Source of the DNA: Hexactinellida sp. DTS-2022 | Taxonomy: Eukaryota > Porifera > Hexactinellida | Direction: 5' to 3' | Length of the DNA: 64,000 nucleotides | NCBI GenBank assembly: GCA_028753945.1 | Contig: JAPNXP010000002.1 | Span: forward strand, 10,664,001 to 10,728,000 | Shown here: one piece after another, positions 21,254 to 31,817 of the stretch | How positions within the stretch are numbered: position 1 is the stretch's first letter | How the letters are laid out: every line of letters begins with the position of its first letter | Program-made: the position numbers and the translations under genes | The notes under the pieces: model-generated | What the model saw: only the letters and a program-made list of their open reading frames with translations | What the model was told of the DNA's origin: nothing | Database searches by the model: none

Positions 21254-22640
21254 GGTGTCCATGGAAGGAGAATAATGGGAAATTTCCATAAGAAATACAC
21301 TGAATTCAATTTATTATTTATTGTCCAAGCACGGCAGAAGGACGATAAATAACGTTTGTACATGGTTTTGAATCTCTTCCAAGCGTATATTCTGAGCTGT
21401 GAGTCATTTTGCACTGCGGATCACTGGTTTCACCACTTTTAACAATTATCTGTACTGTATTCCTCAACAATGGTAGAATTTGTGGTACCATAACTCTATC
21501 CTAGCAATCAATGACGAAAATAAACAACAATAGATCAAAAAAAATGCGCAAAAAGTGAAAATCTAAACATTTATGGTCAATAATCTCATTCGAGGGTACG
21601 TTTTCATGTCAATTTTTTTTCTCAGACACCCGAGCAGCTAGAATAAAATAATACGTCTCAAAATGCTCGCAATACCCGACTTCCTATACGTTCATAATAC
21701 ATTTTGGGACTCTAACACCCTCCGTTTTCAAAATGATCCCTATATGGGCATGTAATGTGCCCAATTTTGATTACACAGCAAAATTTATATCAACGAAAGT
21801 ATAAACTCTAGAGCTTAGCTCTAACCATCAAATCACATCAATATCCCATCACCAACTCATTGGAAGAACAAATGAGACCATTATACATATGTTTACAATC
21901 CTATAAATTCACATGCCCATATATGGTGGTGTCATTTCAGTGATGTGGCAATAAACCTTGAAATAAATTGATATGCGAGAGCTTAGCTCTAACTTCCTAT
22001 AAATATCAATAATCCATTTCAAGTTTGAAGGTAAAGTTTCATAAGGTATAAAACAATTTTCCTCAAGATTGCACCCCATCTTTACCATTTTTCATGGAAT
22101 ATCTGGATTGACCAGATTCCGGACTAAATGCCGGACTTTTTTGAGAAAGATAGTATAGTTTAAGACTCAAAATTTTTTATACACAATGAATGATACTTAC
22201 CATCAAACCATGTTTTTTTTTTCGCAGAAATAAGCAAAAATTCATGTTCATAATGCGCTAACATTGAAATTTCGATGATAATATATACTTTTTCGGACTC
22301 CGGAGCCTTCATAATTAATTATTGCCTTATAAAAGTAATTAATCGCTACCTGAGTCAACGGGGCGGTAATAATAGTCCTATTAGAAGTTAAGTATTAAAT
22401 TAGAACATTCTAGTACAAGTATGAATCAGTTTACTAATGCATATAAACTATGATATATAGATAGACGCTCTTATTCTAATATTGAAAGTATCTATACTTA
22501 GCCACAAAAATTTGTTCTAGAAGCCTATTACTGACTTCTAAGTTATGCTCACCCCAGCCCTCAGTGATACTTCACTAATGAAAATAAATGCTCATTTGGA
22601 TAATCCTTTCATTAATCAAAAATTCCCGTCCTTGGACACC
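21254..22640 (+). mobile_element. Family H element (inner copy)
   Basis: Same ends as the outer copy (GGTGTCCATGG... and CCTTGGACACC). It matches the outer copy's left part (20251-21190) at about 80% by eye, and its right part (22300-22640) matches 22680-22777 plus 24366-24622. Modules at 21745-21830 and 21905-21985. Flanks AATAAG and GTTAAG are imperfect, so the target duplication is uncertain. Confidence 0.6.
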
Positions 22641-22779
22641 GTTAAGAACATGAGCCAAAAATAATATATTCGAAGAAATATCGACTATTTCCAACGTCGG
22701 AGGCTTCCAAATTAAATTTTGGCCTTATAATTAGAATATCAGAATCTGAGCTAAATAAGTATTTACTACATGACTAATA

Positions 22780-24363
22780 CTGTATTTCTCGGTAAATTAT
22801 CAGATTCGGGCAACCAATTATCCGATTGGGTCAACCAATTATCCGATTCGGGCAACCAATTATCCGATTGGGTCAACCAATTATCCGATTCGGGCAACCA
22901 ATTATCCTATTCGAGCAATCAACAATTATAGTGATATATTTGATATAATAGTGATAATGAATACAGTTAATTAATATAGGATAAAGTGATTTATTGTATA
23001 TATATATTGGAATATTGTAGCTGCTAGAGATTTTCAAGGCGTATTGCTCTCGGAAATGTTGCTGTCAATACATGGTAGAACGAATTCAGGCAAGTTGCTG
23101 GAGTAATTTGAGCCAAAGCATTTGGGCATAATTGCAATAGTTTATCTCTCCTTGCACTTACCATAGTTTGGCCCTCAATTGGTATAATTGGTCCTTGAGC
23201 CCTGAGAGTTCGTTTTATATAGGATTTTAGACTTTGGAAGCACAACTCAATCGGATTCAACACGCAACTGTTTGGAGGGAGGCGTTTCAATTCGATGTGT
23301 TAAGGGATAGAAGCTTCAAGTCTATTTTCAATCCCACGGTGACAAGGAGCGTTGTCAAGTACGATAAATGCCGTGTCAACTGAGCTACTTGGTTCCAATG
23401 CCAAACCAAACGAGAGATGGATAATTCACTTATAAATTGATCAAAATGTGTTTGTTTAGCACCTCCGAAAAGGATCTTTGAATGGACGAGTCCAACACCT
23501 GGACAGATAGCACATATCAGAGTGACATGGGGTGTTCGTTGATTGTCAGCAACCCTTCGAGCTGGCAATCCTTGAATTGATCGACCACGATTCCGAGCGG
23601 TATATATGCCAAATGCACACTCGTCAACGTAACAGAATCTTGCTCCTATTTCATGCTGTTCTTGCAACCATAGAGCATGAGTTCTTCTACAATCTTTGTT
23701 TGCGGGTGAATTACGTACACTCGGAAGTAATTCAAGTTTTTTTACTGTAATTAAGCATCCTTCAAGACACCGAGCGATCGTAGATATCGAAACAGTTATC
23801 CCTCGTTCGAGAAGTAGTTTATTTCTCATCTCGCCAAGAGTGATATCGGGACGGGCTTCAATGGAAATTAAGAGAAGACTTTTCGAATCCTCGTCCAACT
23901 TTTATCCTCTTGGACCACCGCGAAGTTTGGTAGAATATTGTCTGGTGCTACAAATTCTGTAAGCGGTATCCTTCTTAACGCCAAACAATCTGGACATCTG
24001 TTTATAGGTTACTCCCGACTCATGGGCATCGATAAGTCTTTGCCGTAATTCATTTGAAATTGCTCTCCCACTTCGTGAAATAGCAACTGTAGATGATGTG
24101 GCAGAGTGTTGTCGTGCATCGTATGAACTGGAAGCCATAATTTATGATGAATATTTGAATATTTAGGATTATATTTATTTCGTATTACTTTGTTTTATAC
24201 TAATCAACCCAGTATCCTAAATAGATAAACCAATGAAAATCAAAAGTAATTCCGATCGGATAATTGGTTGACCCAATCGGATAATATGTTGCCCGAATCG
24301 GATAATTGGTTGACCCAATCGGATAATTGGTTGCCCGATAGGATTATTGACCGAGAAATACAG
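22780..24363 (-). mobile_element. Tc1/mariner transposon with tandem subterminal repeats
   Basis: Ends CTGTATTTCTCGGT and ACCGAGAAATACAG, flanked by TA (22778-22779 and 24364-24365). Inside each end are about five copies of a ~21-bp unit alternating CGGATAATTGGTTGACCCAA and CGGATAATTGGTTGCCCGAA (22798-22920, inverted at 24253-24350). Total 1584 bp with one transposase gene. Inserted inside the outer H element. Confidence 0.9.
23027..24138 (-). pseudogene. Tc1/mariner transposase
   Basis: ATG 24138 starts MASSSYDARQH. Residues ~26-65 form the paired-type helix-turn-helix (ISNELRQRLIDAHESGVTYKQM). After TAA at 23899-23901 the same frame continues (KLDEDSKSLLL...). The catalytic domain shows D in FCYVDECAFGIY and D in VLDNAPCHRG, and E in VLNPIELCF, about 35 positions after the second D. 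A frameshift between the first and second Asp, and a TAA just before HIELKRLPPN, break it further. The gene fills its element and lies antisense to the window. Length (~360 residues when joined) is normal for the family. It is a dead copy: two stops and one frameshift. Confidence 0.85.
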
Positions 24364-24622
24364 TAGTAGCTCTGTAGTGAATTAGAATATTCTAGAACTA
24401 GTATATCAAGTTAGAGAATGCATATAAAATTTATTATACAGGATAGACGCTCTTTGATCAAAATTGAAAGTATCCATACTTAGACAAAATAATTTGTTAT
24501 AGAAGTCTATAATTAAGTTTTAGGTTATGCAAACTTAGGGTTGTACCAATTTTAGCTATGAACAAATCTACGCGCGATTCGGAAATCCTTTGATTGCTCA
24601 AAGATTCCTGTCCTTGGACACC

Positions 24623-25622
24623 GATAAGAGAGGAGTGTACACATTCCGTATTCACGGGACTGTATACCACTACATTGGACAGCTCATGCCGAGAGAGGGA
24701 CAGGCCCCTGCATTTTCCCAGATGTACATCCATGACGGTACCCCTGAAAATGAAGCGGAGTATCGCCAGCAGGTTATGGGCGGGGCATCGCTACCCGAGC
24801 TCCCATGTCTACAGGCTATGCTGCATGAGGTAATCCGTATGTCTCCTTCTTCAGACAGGTAATATAAGTTATGCGAGAACATGGTGGTGCAGACATGAGG
24901 ATGACGATTAGATCTGATGGCGCTTCTGATCCCCTTCGGTACAACGCCCCTCTGCACCTGAGAACGCCGTTATCATGCCTGGAGACGGAAATAACGAGTT
25001 GGAAGCCACCAGAGACATTGTCCAGCACGCGTGGAGTGGGGACTTGCAACGCATCACCAAAACCCACCGCTCCTACGATCCCCTGCACTATGTGCTCCTA
25101 TTCCCTCGAGGTAAGTACTGTTGATTTATTGAGATTATTAATTGCTGTCCATTTTTATATTGCTTCTCTTAGGTGAGGATGGCTGGCGGCTTAAATTCCC
25201 TCACAGCAGAGGAAAGGGCTACTTCACTCCGATTGAGTACTACTCCTACAGACTGATGGTCCGAAGCAGCCTGAGCTACCTGCACGTGTTCGGGAGACTG
25301 TTCCATCAGTACCTGGTGGATATGTATGCTAAGATAGAGCAGCAGATACTGAACTACATAAAGTTCAACCAGAGGCAGATCAGGAGTGATCTCTACAGCT
25401 GTCTGGCTGACGCTCTGTCCTAAGGCAACATGGACGCCGGTGAGCTGGGACGCAGTATTATTTCCCCCTCCTCTCACACAGGTAGTACCAGACATATGTT
25501 TGAACTGTATCAGGATTCAGGACGCTATGGCTATACTATTGTCAGGAAATATGGTAAGCCAGACTTATTCATTACATTTACCAGTAATCCACAATGGGAG
25601 GAGATTACGTCCGCACTGGTAT
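24623..25622 (+). pseudogene. Helitron gene, middle part with intron
   Basis: Resumes after the H insertion: DKRGVYTFRIHGTVYHYIG, then PREGQAPAFSQMYIHD, standard Helitron-like N domain. Breaks occur near 24830-24880. Then GADMRMTIRSDG...LRYNAP and, one frame over, MPGDGNNELEATRDIVQHAW...LHYVLLFPRG. A 62-nt intron follows (25111-25172), then EDGWRLKFPHSRGKGYFTP...MVRSSLSYLHVFGRLFHQ. TAA at 25421-25423 stands where a Gln would fit before GNMDAGELG. The part ends at RKYGKPDLFITFTSNPQWEE, where a hAT MITE sits at 25623. Despite its breaks this is the best preserved piece of the element. Confidence 0.8.
25111..25172 (+). other. 62-nt spliceosomal intron in Helitron gene
   Basis: Donor GAG|GTAAGTACTG, acceptor TTGCTTCTCTTAG; the join restores LLFPRG|EDGW, the uninterrupted reading expected for the family. 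Confidence 0.75.
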
Positions 25623-25799
25623 CAGTGGCGTAACAAACTTTAAATTTGGGGGGGGCAACAGACCCTAAATGGGGGGGCAATAACTATTGGGGCAATACTA
25701 TTCGCTTCGTGGAATAAATCATTTTCCAGAGATGGGGGGGCAAGAATTGTAAAATGGGGGGGCAATGCTCCCCCTAGCCCCCCCACAGTTACGCCACTG
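25623..25799. mobile_element. hAT MITE, 177 bp
   Basis: CAGTGGCGTAAC...GTTACGCCACTG, flanked by an exact 8-bp duplication ACTGGTAT (25615-25622 and 25800-25807). The interior is G-rich (several GGGGGGGCAA). Inserted in the Helitron Rep region. Confidence 0.9.
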
Positions 25800-25807
25800 A
25801 CTGGTAT

Positions 25808-26055
25808 TAAATCAGAAAGCGAGCGATCGCCCTCATTTAATAGTTCGAGTCTTTCGCCTTAAACTGCGTGAATTATTGAGCGATATTACCCAAAGCACAT
25901 TTTTGGTAAGCCTTTTGCCTATGTGTATACCATAGAGTTCCAAAAGCGGGACCTACCCAATGCTCATATTCAAATTATACTTACCGATGAGCATAAGCCT
26001 CGAGTCCCGTCTGCATATGATAATATAGTGTGTGCTGAGATCCCGGAACCAGTTC
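25808..26055 (+). pseudogene. Helitron Rep domain with altered HUH motif
   Basis: Continues the Helitron protein: PHLIVRVFRLKLRELLSDI, then FAYVYTIEFQKRDLPNAHIQ and ILTDEHKPRVPSAYDNIV...EIPEP. The family's nuclease motif is His-x-His (LPHAHI). Here the first His is Asn (LPNAHI, ~25952-25970), so the Rep would lack a metal ligand even if translated. The part is cut at TTAA 26056-26059 by element I1 and resumes at 26939. Confidence 0.8.
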
Positions 26056-26059
26056 TTAA

Positions 26060-26934
26060 GGTTCAGGTATACTCTACAAAATGCCAAAATTTCGATAAAT
26101 CCCATACTATGGTAAATCTCGTTTTTATTGCATTTTCGGATTGTGTGGATACCCATGTGGACTTTGACGAAAATTCAAAGAAAAATTCCAATTATTTCTC
26201 CAGTTTGACTCACTTCGAGTTTTGAAAGAAATATTGGGGTTCTGGTGTTGGTTGCCGGTTGCAGTATACCATGGAAACTTGATAATTTCGGGACATTGCC
26301 ACATATAGGTTTTATCTTATATTTAGATAGAACAGCATATATCGCATCTTAATTTCAAATATTATGGAAGAATATTGAAAACTCTCAATAATACAGACTT
26401 TTTAGTGTCCTCTACCTAAGCCACTGCGATAAGGGACACATTTTTTCAAACCTCGCTATCTCCAAACACAATTATTGCCATTGCGGAAGTCATATTATGA
26501 CTCATATACCACCTAGAAACAAAATCTCAACGGTTTTGGACAGATCTCAATTAGTTCTATCATATGAGTGCAGCGATTTCATTTGTAACTTTTATTTTTA
26601 TTTTTATTTAATTTATTGATGATGAAAAAAGTGATCTCCTCATTTATTGATGAAAAATTTGACTCATAAGTGATTAAAAGAATTCTTGCACTCATATGAT
26701 AGTTTAGGAGTTTCTTAATGCAATGCAACAACAATCTACTCCTAATCATTAGCAGGAAAAAACCTATCCGTTCCGCAAAATACGATTTTATAGAAAAAAA
26801 TTTTTTCACTGAGTTACCTAGATCGAATATTATTGCATTTTTGCCGGTTAGAAGATGAAGTAAAACCGCTGTAAAAAATTTAATTAATTCGGTTAAATAG
26901 TTTTGGTAGAAGTGCTCTAGAGTATACCTGAACC
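26060..26934. mobile_element. TTAA-flanked element, family I (copy I1)
   Basis: GGTTCAGGTATACTCTA...TAGAGTATACCTGAACC with TTAA at both sides (26056-26059, 26935-26938); 875 bp. The 17-bp inverted ends are perfect. A full copy lies at 55623-56487, with partial ones at 33246 and 44403. The ORF at 26579-26986 reads through non-coding sequence and is ignored. Confidence 0.85.
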
Positions 26935-26938
26935 TTAA

Positions 26939-27234
26939 ACCGAGGCTACATATCCATTGTGAAGCGCTGTATGTTGCATGGTCCATGTGGTTTGTTACTA
27001 AAGCGCCACTTGCATGCGTGATGGTAAATGCTCTAAGAGATTCCCGAAAGAATTTCTCTCGTGACCAGAACTGCTAATAATGGGTACCCTAATACCGCCG
27101 CAGGGATAATGGCCGTATCGTGCAAGTAGGGAAGGCTCTTCTTGACAATCTGTAGGTAGTCGCATACAATCCCTATTTGCTGTTGAAGTACAATGCACAC
27201 ATTAATTTAGAGATTTGTACCACAGTTACTGCCG
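26939..27234 (+). pseudogene. Helitron gene, last recognisable piece
   Basis: Reads VKRCMLHGPCG near the start, then, across several frames, the YPN(T)..R.RDNGR-like region and NPYLLLKYNAHIN followed by ICTTVTAVK. These are the blocks that follow the Rep domain in Helitrons. It ends exactly at the TTAA 27235-27238 where the X2/Y2/R chain begins; no helicase domain was found beyond the chain (30194 onward), so the 3' half is lost or lies elsewhere. Confidence 0.65.
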
Positions 27235-27238
27235 TTAA

Positions 27239-28233
27239 GGACAAATTCGGACAAACTGAAGTGTAACAGGTCTTAGTTTACTTATTATAGTGCTACATTC
27301 CAAATCTAAGCGTTATAACTTCAAAAAGTATCCCAAAACTAAGCTTTAAAAATTGTGGCAGTCTATTATTAGTTATGGGGGTTTTCAGGTGGCAGAGTGA
27401 ATTTTCGACACGTCTACTGCGAAGAATATTGGTTCGGGGAGGAATTAAAATCGGCCATCTTGCTGGAATTCAATCACTGATAGTGTCTAAAAGTTAGAAC
27501 TACGCTCTAGTTCACTTTTGAATTTGGATTTCTCTCTTTTGATGGTCACATGACACCTCCATATATGGGCATTCGAGTTTAATATCAAGGTAACCATTTG
27601 GTTTTGAGTTATTTTTGACTTTGCAATGATTTAGAGATGATATATCCATGTGATTAGACATTTAGAGCTAAGCTCTAGAGTGTCCCGTTTAGGATATACA
27701 AATTTGCATGTGTCATCAAAATTGGTCACATTCACAATACCATATAGGGCAATCTCGAAAACGGTTCGTCCTAGGCTCACAAAATGTATTATTTACATAT
27801 GGGAAACCATGTATGCTGATCATTTTCACTGGTGTAATTTGAATTTATCTCTTTTCCTCTCTGAGTTATTAATTAGTTAAGAATCCGTACCCTAAGGATC
27901 GCTGAAGGGCTATAACTTTTGCAATATCCACTTTCTCTTAAAGAAATTTTTTGCTAAAATTTCATCAGACTATCATATGTGTAAATATTGAAACAATGTT
28001 ATGACAATTACTAGTTAATTTATCGTAGTGAAGACCATTGGATTTATATAACCGAGTTTGAAAATAAGAGGCCGCTCCACTAAATCGTTCATAACTCTGG
28101 AAATAATCGTCGAATCGATGAAAACCAAAGTCCCATTGAAAGATAACAAGATTCCGCAGGGTGTGTAAAAATATTGAAAAAATTTGATAATTTTAAATTT
28201 CACTGTTATTCAATGCGGATTGGCGGACCAGCG
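27239..28233 (-). mobile_element. TTAA-flanked element X2
   Basis: TTAA at 27235-27238 and 28234-28237; ends GGACAAATTCGG and GCGGACCAGCG. Inverted match to X1 (11541-12534) over its full length. Two reverse-oriented CArG/GAGCTTAG modules (27480-27565, 27660-27750). Confidence 0.65.
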
Positions 28234-28237
28234 TTAA

Positions 28238-28669
28238 TTGGGATTTATTCTAAACTTCATTCATTAAGTAAAATCTGGACACCTTTGGGAGCCAAAAAGT
28301 GGCTCAATTTTGAAAAAAACCGTCCGTTTCTTCGAATATTGCCCTATTCTGATGAAAAAAATTCACTTTTCGCTATGGTCACACACCTGGCCTGGGTAAA
28401 GGGGACATGGTAGAATGGATTTGGCCGATTTTTAGTTCTCCACTCTTTTTCAATTTCCCAGAAATAAGCTTTAGTACTATATATTTCTCTATAGGAGCTT
28501 AAATCTAGAATTTCAAAAAAAAACTGTGTTTAGAAGGCTATTATTAGAGTGCTGATAGTCTTAAATAGCTTATACATACCTGCTGTCCAAAATAGAAAGT
28601 ATAAGCATACTAGTGTAGACGAGTAGTGTGTTGTAGATACTCACTATTATAACATTGGCGGAACCAGCG
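28238..28669 (+). mobile_element. TTAA-flanked element Y2
   Basis: Matches Y1 (12539-12942) in direct orientation; ends TTGGGATTTATTC and GGCGGAACCAGCG; TTAA at 28234-28237 and 28670-28673. Shares its boundary TTAA sites with X2 and R. Confidence 0.6.
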
Positions 28670-28673
28670 TTAA

Positions 28674-30189
28674 GGAGTCAGGAAGTTAAATTGGCCAGTT
28701 TCTATAGAAAGTCTCTACAAAGTTACTCAGAACACTCCAATATATATATCAGCATGACTGGAAGCACATAAAAAGTCATCAAAAAAATTTCTAGAAGATT
28801 CAAATGTATATTCATGTCAGGAAAGTACAAAGCGCCCCAAATTCGTCTGAAATTCGGACAAAAGGACACTAAACTACGTGGTACCCGTCAGTTATAACGG
28901 GTCTAAATACCTTTGTTATATAATTATAATCCTGGTAAATAAGTCTAAAATCTGCCGCTAATGGGGTCCGGAAGTTAGAACTAAGCTCTAACGAAGATTT
29001 TATTTTTGCTTACGTCATCAAATTGTGCCACATGAAACATTCATATATGGTAAACAAAATCATAGAATGTAAACTACATGTTATGTAGTCCTAATTTGTT
29101 GCCCAGTGAATTTGTATTGATTAATTGACATCGTTACATGGTTAGAGCTAGTCGAATCGACTTCTCATTCGTGAGATAATTAATTGCTCCGTCATCAAAA
29201 GTGGCGCATACATATGACCATATATGGTCAAAGAAATTAAAATTTGCAGAAATGCGATTTTTATTATCTCAACTGTTTAGAGCCATTCTAATATGCCTAA
29301 ATCCAAATTTGCTAAGCAATACGATTGAATTTGACGGACTTATAGCTAATGGTCCATTTTCTGCCCCGTGCTGTATCAGCATGACTGGAAGGACACAAAA
29401 AGTCATCAAAAATATTTCTAGAAGATTTTGAAGTATATTCTTGTCTGGATTGATCAAAATGTCATTTTAATCAAATACCTGCAGGGCCAGCAGGGGGCAG
29501 AAAATGGACCATCAGCTATAAGTCCGTCAAATTCAATCGCATTGCATAGCAAATTTGGATTTAGACATATTAGAATGGCTCTAAACAGTTGAGATAATAA
29601 AATTCACATTTCTGCAAATTTTAATTTCTTTGACCATATATGGTCATATGTATGCGCCACTTTTGATGACGGAGCAATTAATTATCTCACGAATGAGAAG
29701 TCGATTCGACTAGCTCTAACCATGTAACGATGTCAATTAATCATTACAAATTCACTGGGCAACAAATTAGGACTACATAACATGTAGTTTACATTCTATG
29801 ATTTTGTTTACCATATATGAATGTTTCATGTGGCACAATTTGATGACGTAAGCAAAAATAAAATCTTCGTTAGAGCTTAGTTCTAACTTCCGGACCCCAT
29901 TAGCGGCAGATTTTAGACTTATTTACCAGGATTATAATTATATAACAAAGGTATTTAGACCCGTTATAACTGACGGGTACCACGTGGTTTAGTGTCCTTT
30001 TGACCGAATTTTAGACGAATTTTGGGACTTTTTGTACTTTCCTGACAATAATATGCTTTTGAATCTTCTAGAAATTTTTTTGATGACTTTTTATGTGCTT
30101 CCAGTCATGCTGATATATAAATTGGAGTGTTCTGAGTAAATTTGTAGAGATGTTCTATAGAAACTGGCCATATTTAACTTCCTGACTCC
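28674..30189. mobile_element. 1.5-kb near-perfect palindrome, element R
   Basis: GGAGTCAGGAAGTTAA...TTAACTTCCTGACTCC between TTAA 28670-28673 and 30190-30193. Arms 28674-29372 and 29488-30189 (~700 bp each) are inverted copies differing at only scattered positions; the 115-bp centre repeats a subterminal segment (TATCAGCATGACTGGAAG). Each arm has two CArG/GAGCTTAG-type modules. Non-coding. Confidence 0.9.
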
Positions 30190-30365
30190 TTAAGTTAATT
30201 GCGTATTATTTTTCAAATCACTACTAGTGAAAATTAGTCACTGCCAGAAGTATAGTCTGTTTGAGAGTACAATGTACTGTCTTTTGGAGCTTTGCTTACA
30301 CTTCTTCGAGTAGCAGTCTTCACGGAACTCAGCATTTCTTCGGATATTAGTATCCTATTTTCATA

Positions 30366-30985
30366 TCAAGGAATGCTATTGTTGATTTTGGCACTAAGTA
30401 AATGACAAATTGTTGCTTGATCCAAGCTCTTTCTTTGGTCAGTTAAATTTTTTCTCAGCATGCTGAATAGCCTTTCAGGATCAGCATTGGAATGGGGAAG
30501 TACTAAGACCGCTTTAGCGAGTAGTGATAAGACACCAAACCTGAGACTTTCATGGTCACTTACATCATTTAATTCAGCCATACCTACCCAAAAGTAATCA
30601 ATCGTATGAATTACTTCCTTAGGGCATAATGATGGAAGTTGTACATCAGAGCAAGCTCGATAATCTTGGAATTGAATAGTGAGCATATCAATCTCGTCTG
30701 TAGAAAATTGACAAAATCGTGTTGCAAGATGTATAATACCAGTTACAGTTGACATTCTACGATTTCTTGGATCGAGAAATGCTAATTCCTTGATGGTTGT
30801 ATCTTCGAATGGAAAATTGTCTAGTATTTTTTGTACACTTGTTTCATAGAAAAACGAATTTGGGAAAAAAATCGACGTTCAACAATAGTTCCAACAATTT
30901 CATCTTCAAGTTCATTTAAAATAAATGATATGTCATTTAGTTCCATATTCACATAACTGACTGTAACTCGGAATGTATATGAGCT
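30366..30985 (-). pseudogene. hAT transposase C-terminal part (hAT-1)
   Basis: The minus-strand frame from 30755 ends at 30366. It contains SLLAKAVLVLPHSNADPERL and FSMLRKNLTDQRKSLDQATI, the hAT dimerisation region used for transposase oligomers, in the form seen in ZMYM/FAM200-like hAT relatives. Upstream the frame is open through KILDNFPFEDTTIKELAFLD. After a shift near the T-run at 30833, MELNDISFILNELEDEIVG is readable up to ~30985. Only about 200 residues of a protein normally over 500 remain. No N-terminal BED finger or catalytic Asp region was found, so this is a 5'-truncated relic. Sequence 30194-30365 is unremarkable. Confidence 0.7.
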
Positions 30986-31085
30986 AGAGAGTCAAACTTT
31001 GTTTTTAATGATAGATAATAAAGAGAGTAAATAGAATACAAGCTAAGGAAGATAATTAGGCTTTTCAATTCCAGAAGAAGATTAG

Positions 31086-31813
31086 CCTTAAATTACCCCA
31101 CGTGAATGAAAGTTCTTGTATTAATCTGTAATTCTGAGAAATATATACCTACACGATACAAAGCAATAAACCAAAAAGAAAATGTCCCTATCTATTATAA
31201 TTTATATTTTTTGTCGGTTTCAAAATTTGGCTAATACAAATCTCCCATAGGGCGATTTCCAGAAGTGGTGGTCGATATTATGCGGTAATTTGGCAATGCG
31301 GCCATCAATGTTTGTTATCAGAATCAATATATAAAGATTATAAGCGTACGGAGTTGGTAGACGGGTTACATTTTTGAATTATGACTTGGAATTTCTTTTT
31401 TAAAACATTTTATCAAATTTCGCATAAAAAGATGACCTAAGTCACCTTTTTATTCATTTTTTGCGTTTAAAAGGTCGAAATATTTTTTATTTAGATCTTA
31501 TCAAAATTCTAAACCGCCCACCAACCGCCCATAACGATGATCTATCTGATAGATCACACAGTATAGTTCTTTAGCAAATAATGACCTTGAAATCCACACA
31601 CATATCAGGTGGAGTATGAAGAAATCCCCCTATGGGACTTTAGTATTAGCATAAAACTGCACGCCCAATAAAATCGAGGTTATAAAGATAATTTGATTTC
31701 GCTTTCAGTTTGAATCTAGCTATAATGTCTTCTATCACATATGTGAAATTCAAACTCCCACCTTCAAAACTGAATTCATGTGTTTTTTTGGCTGAATCTG
31801 CCGTAATTTAACC
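31086..31813 (-). mobile_element. Family J element, copy J2
   Basis: Inverted J: starts CCTTAAATTACCCCACGTG, ends CTGAATCTGCCGTAATTTAACC; flanks TTAG (31082-31085) and TTAA (31814-31817). 728 bp. It interrupts the hAT-2 gene. Confidence 0.8.
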
Positions 31814-31817
31814 TTAA

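Larger units (their letters stand above)
20251..24622 (+). mobile_element. Family H element (outer copy) inserted in the Helitron gene
   Basis: Ends GGTGTCCA and complement TGGACACC, with GATAAG on both sides (20245-20250 and 24623-24628); removal restores the Helitron reading ...GVYLDKRGVYTFRIHG. It is interrupted by a second H copy (21254-22640) and a Tc1/mariner element (22780-24363), leaving about 1.4 kb of its own. Non-coding. It contains two CArG/GAGCTTAG modules (20735-20825, 20918-20995). Confidence 0.65.

Noticed and set aside
22798..22920. CRISPR-like array of ~21-bp repeats
   Set aside because: Repeats are contiguous with no spacers and are mirrored at the other end of a Tc1 element.
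29201..29457. Overlapping ORFs in the palindrome R
   Set aside because: Same sequence on both strands, no domain, inside a non-coding element.
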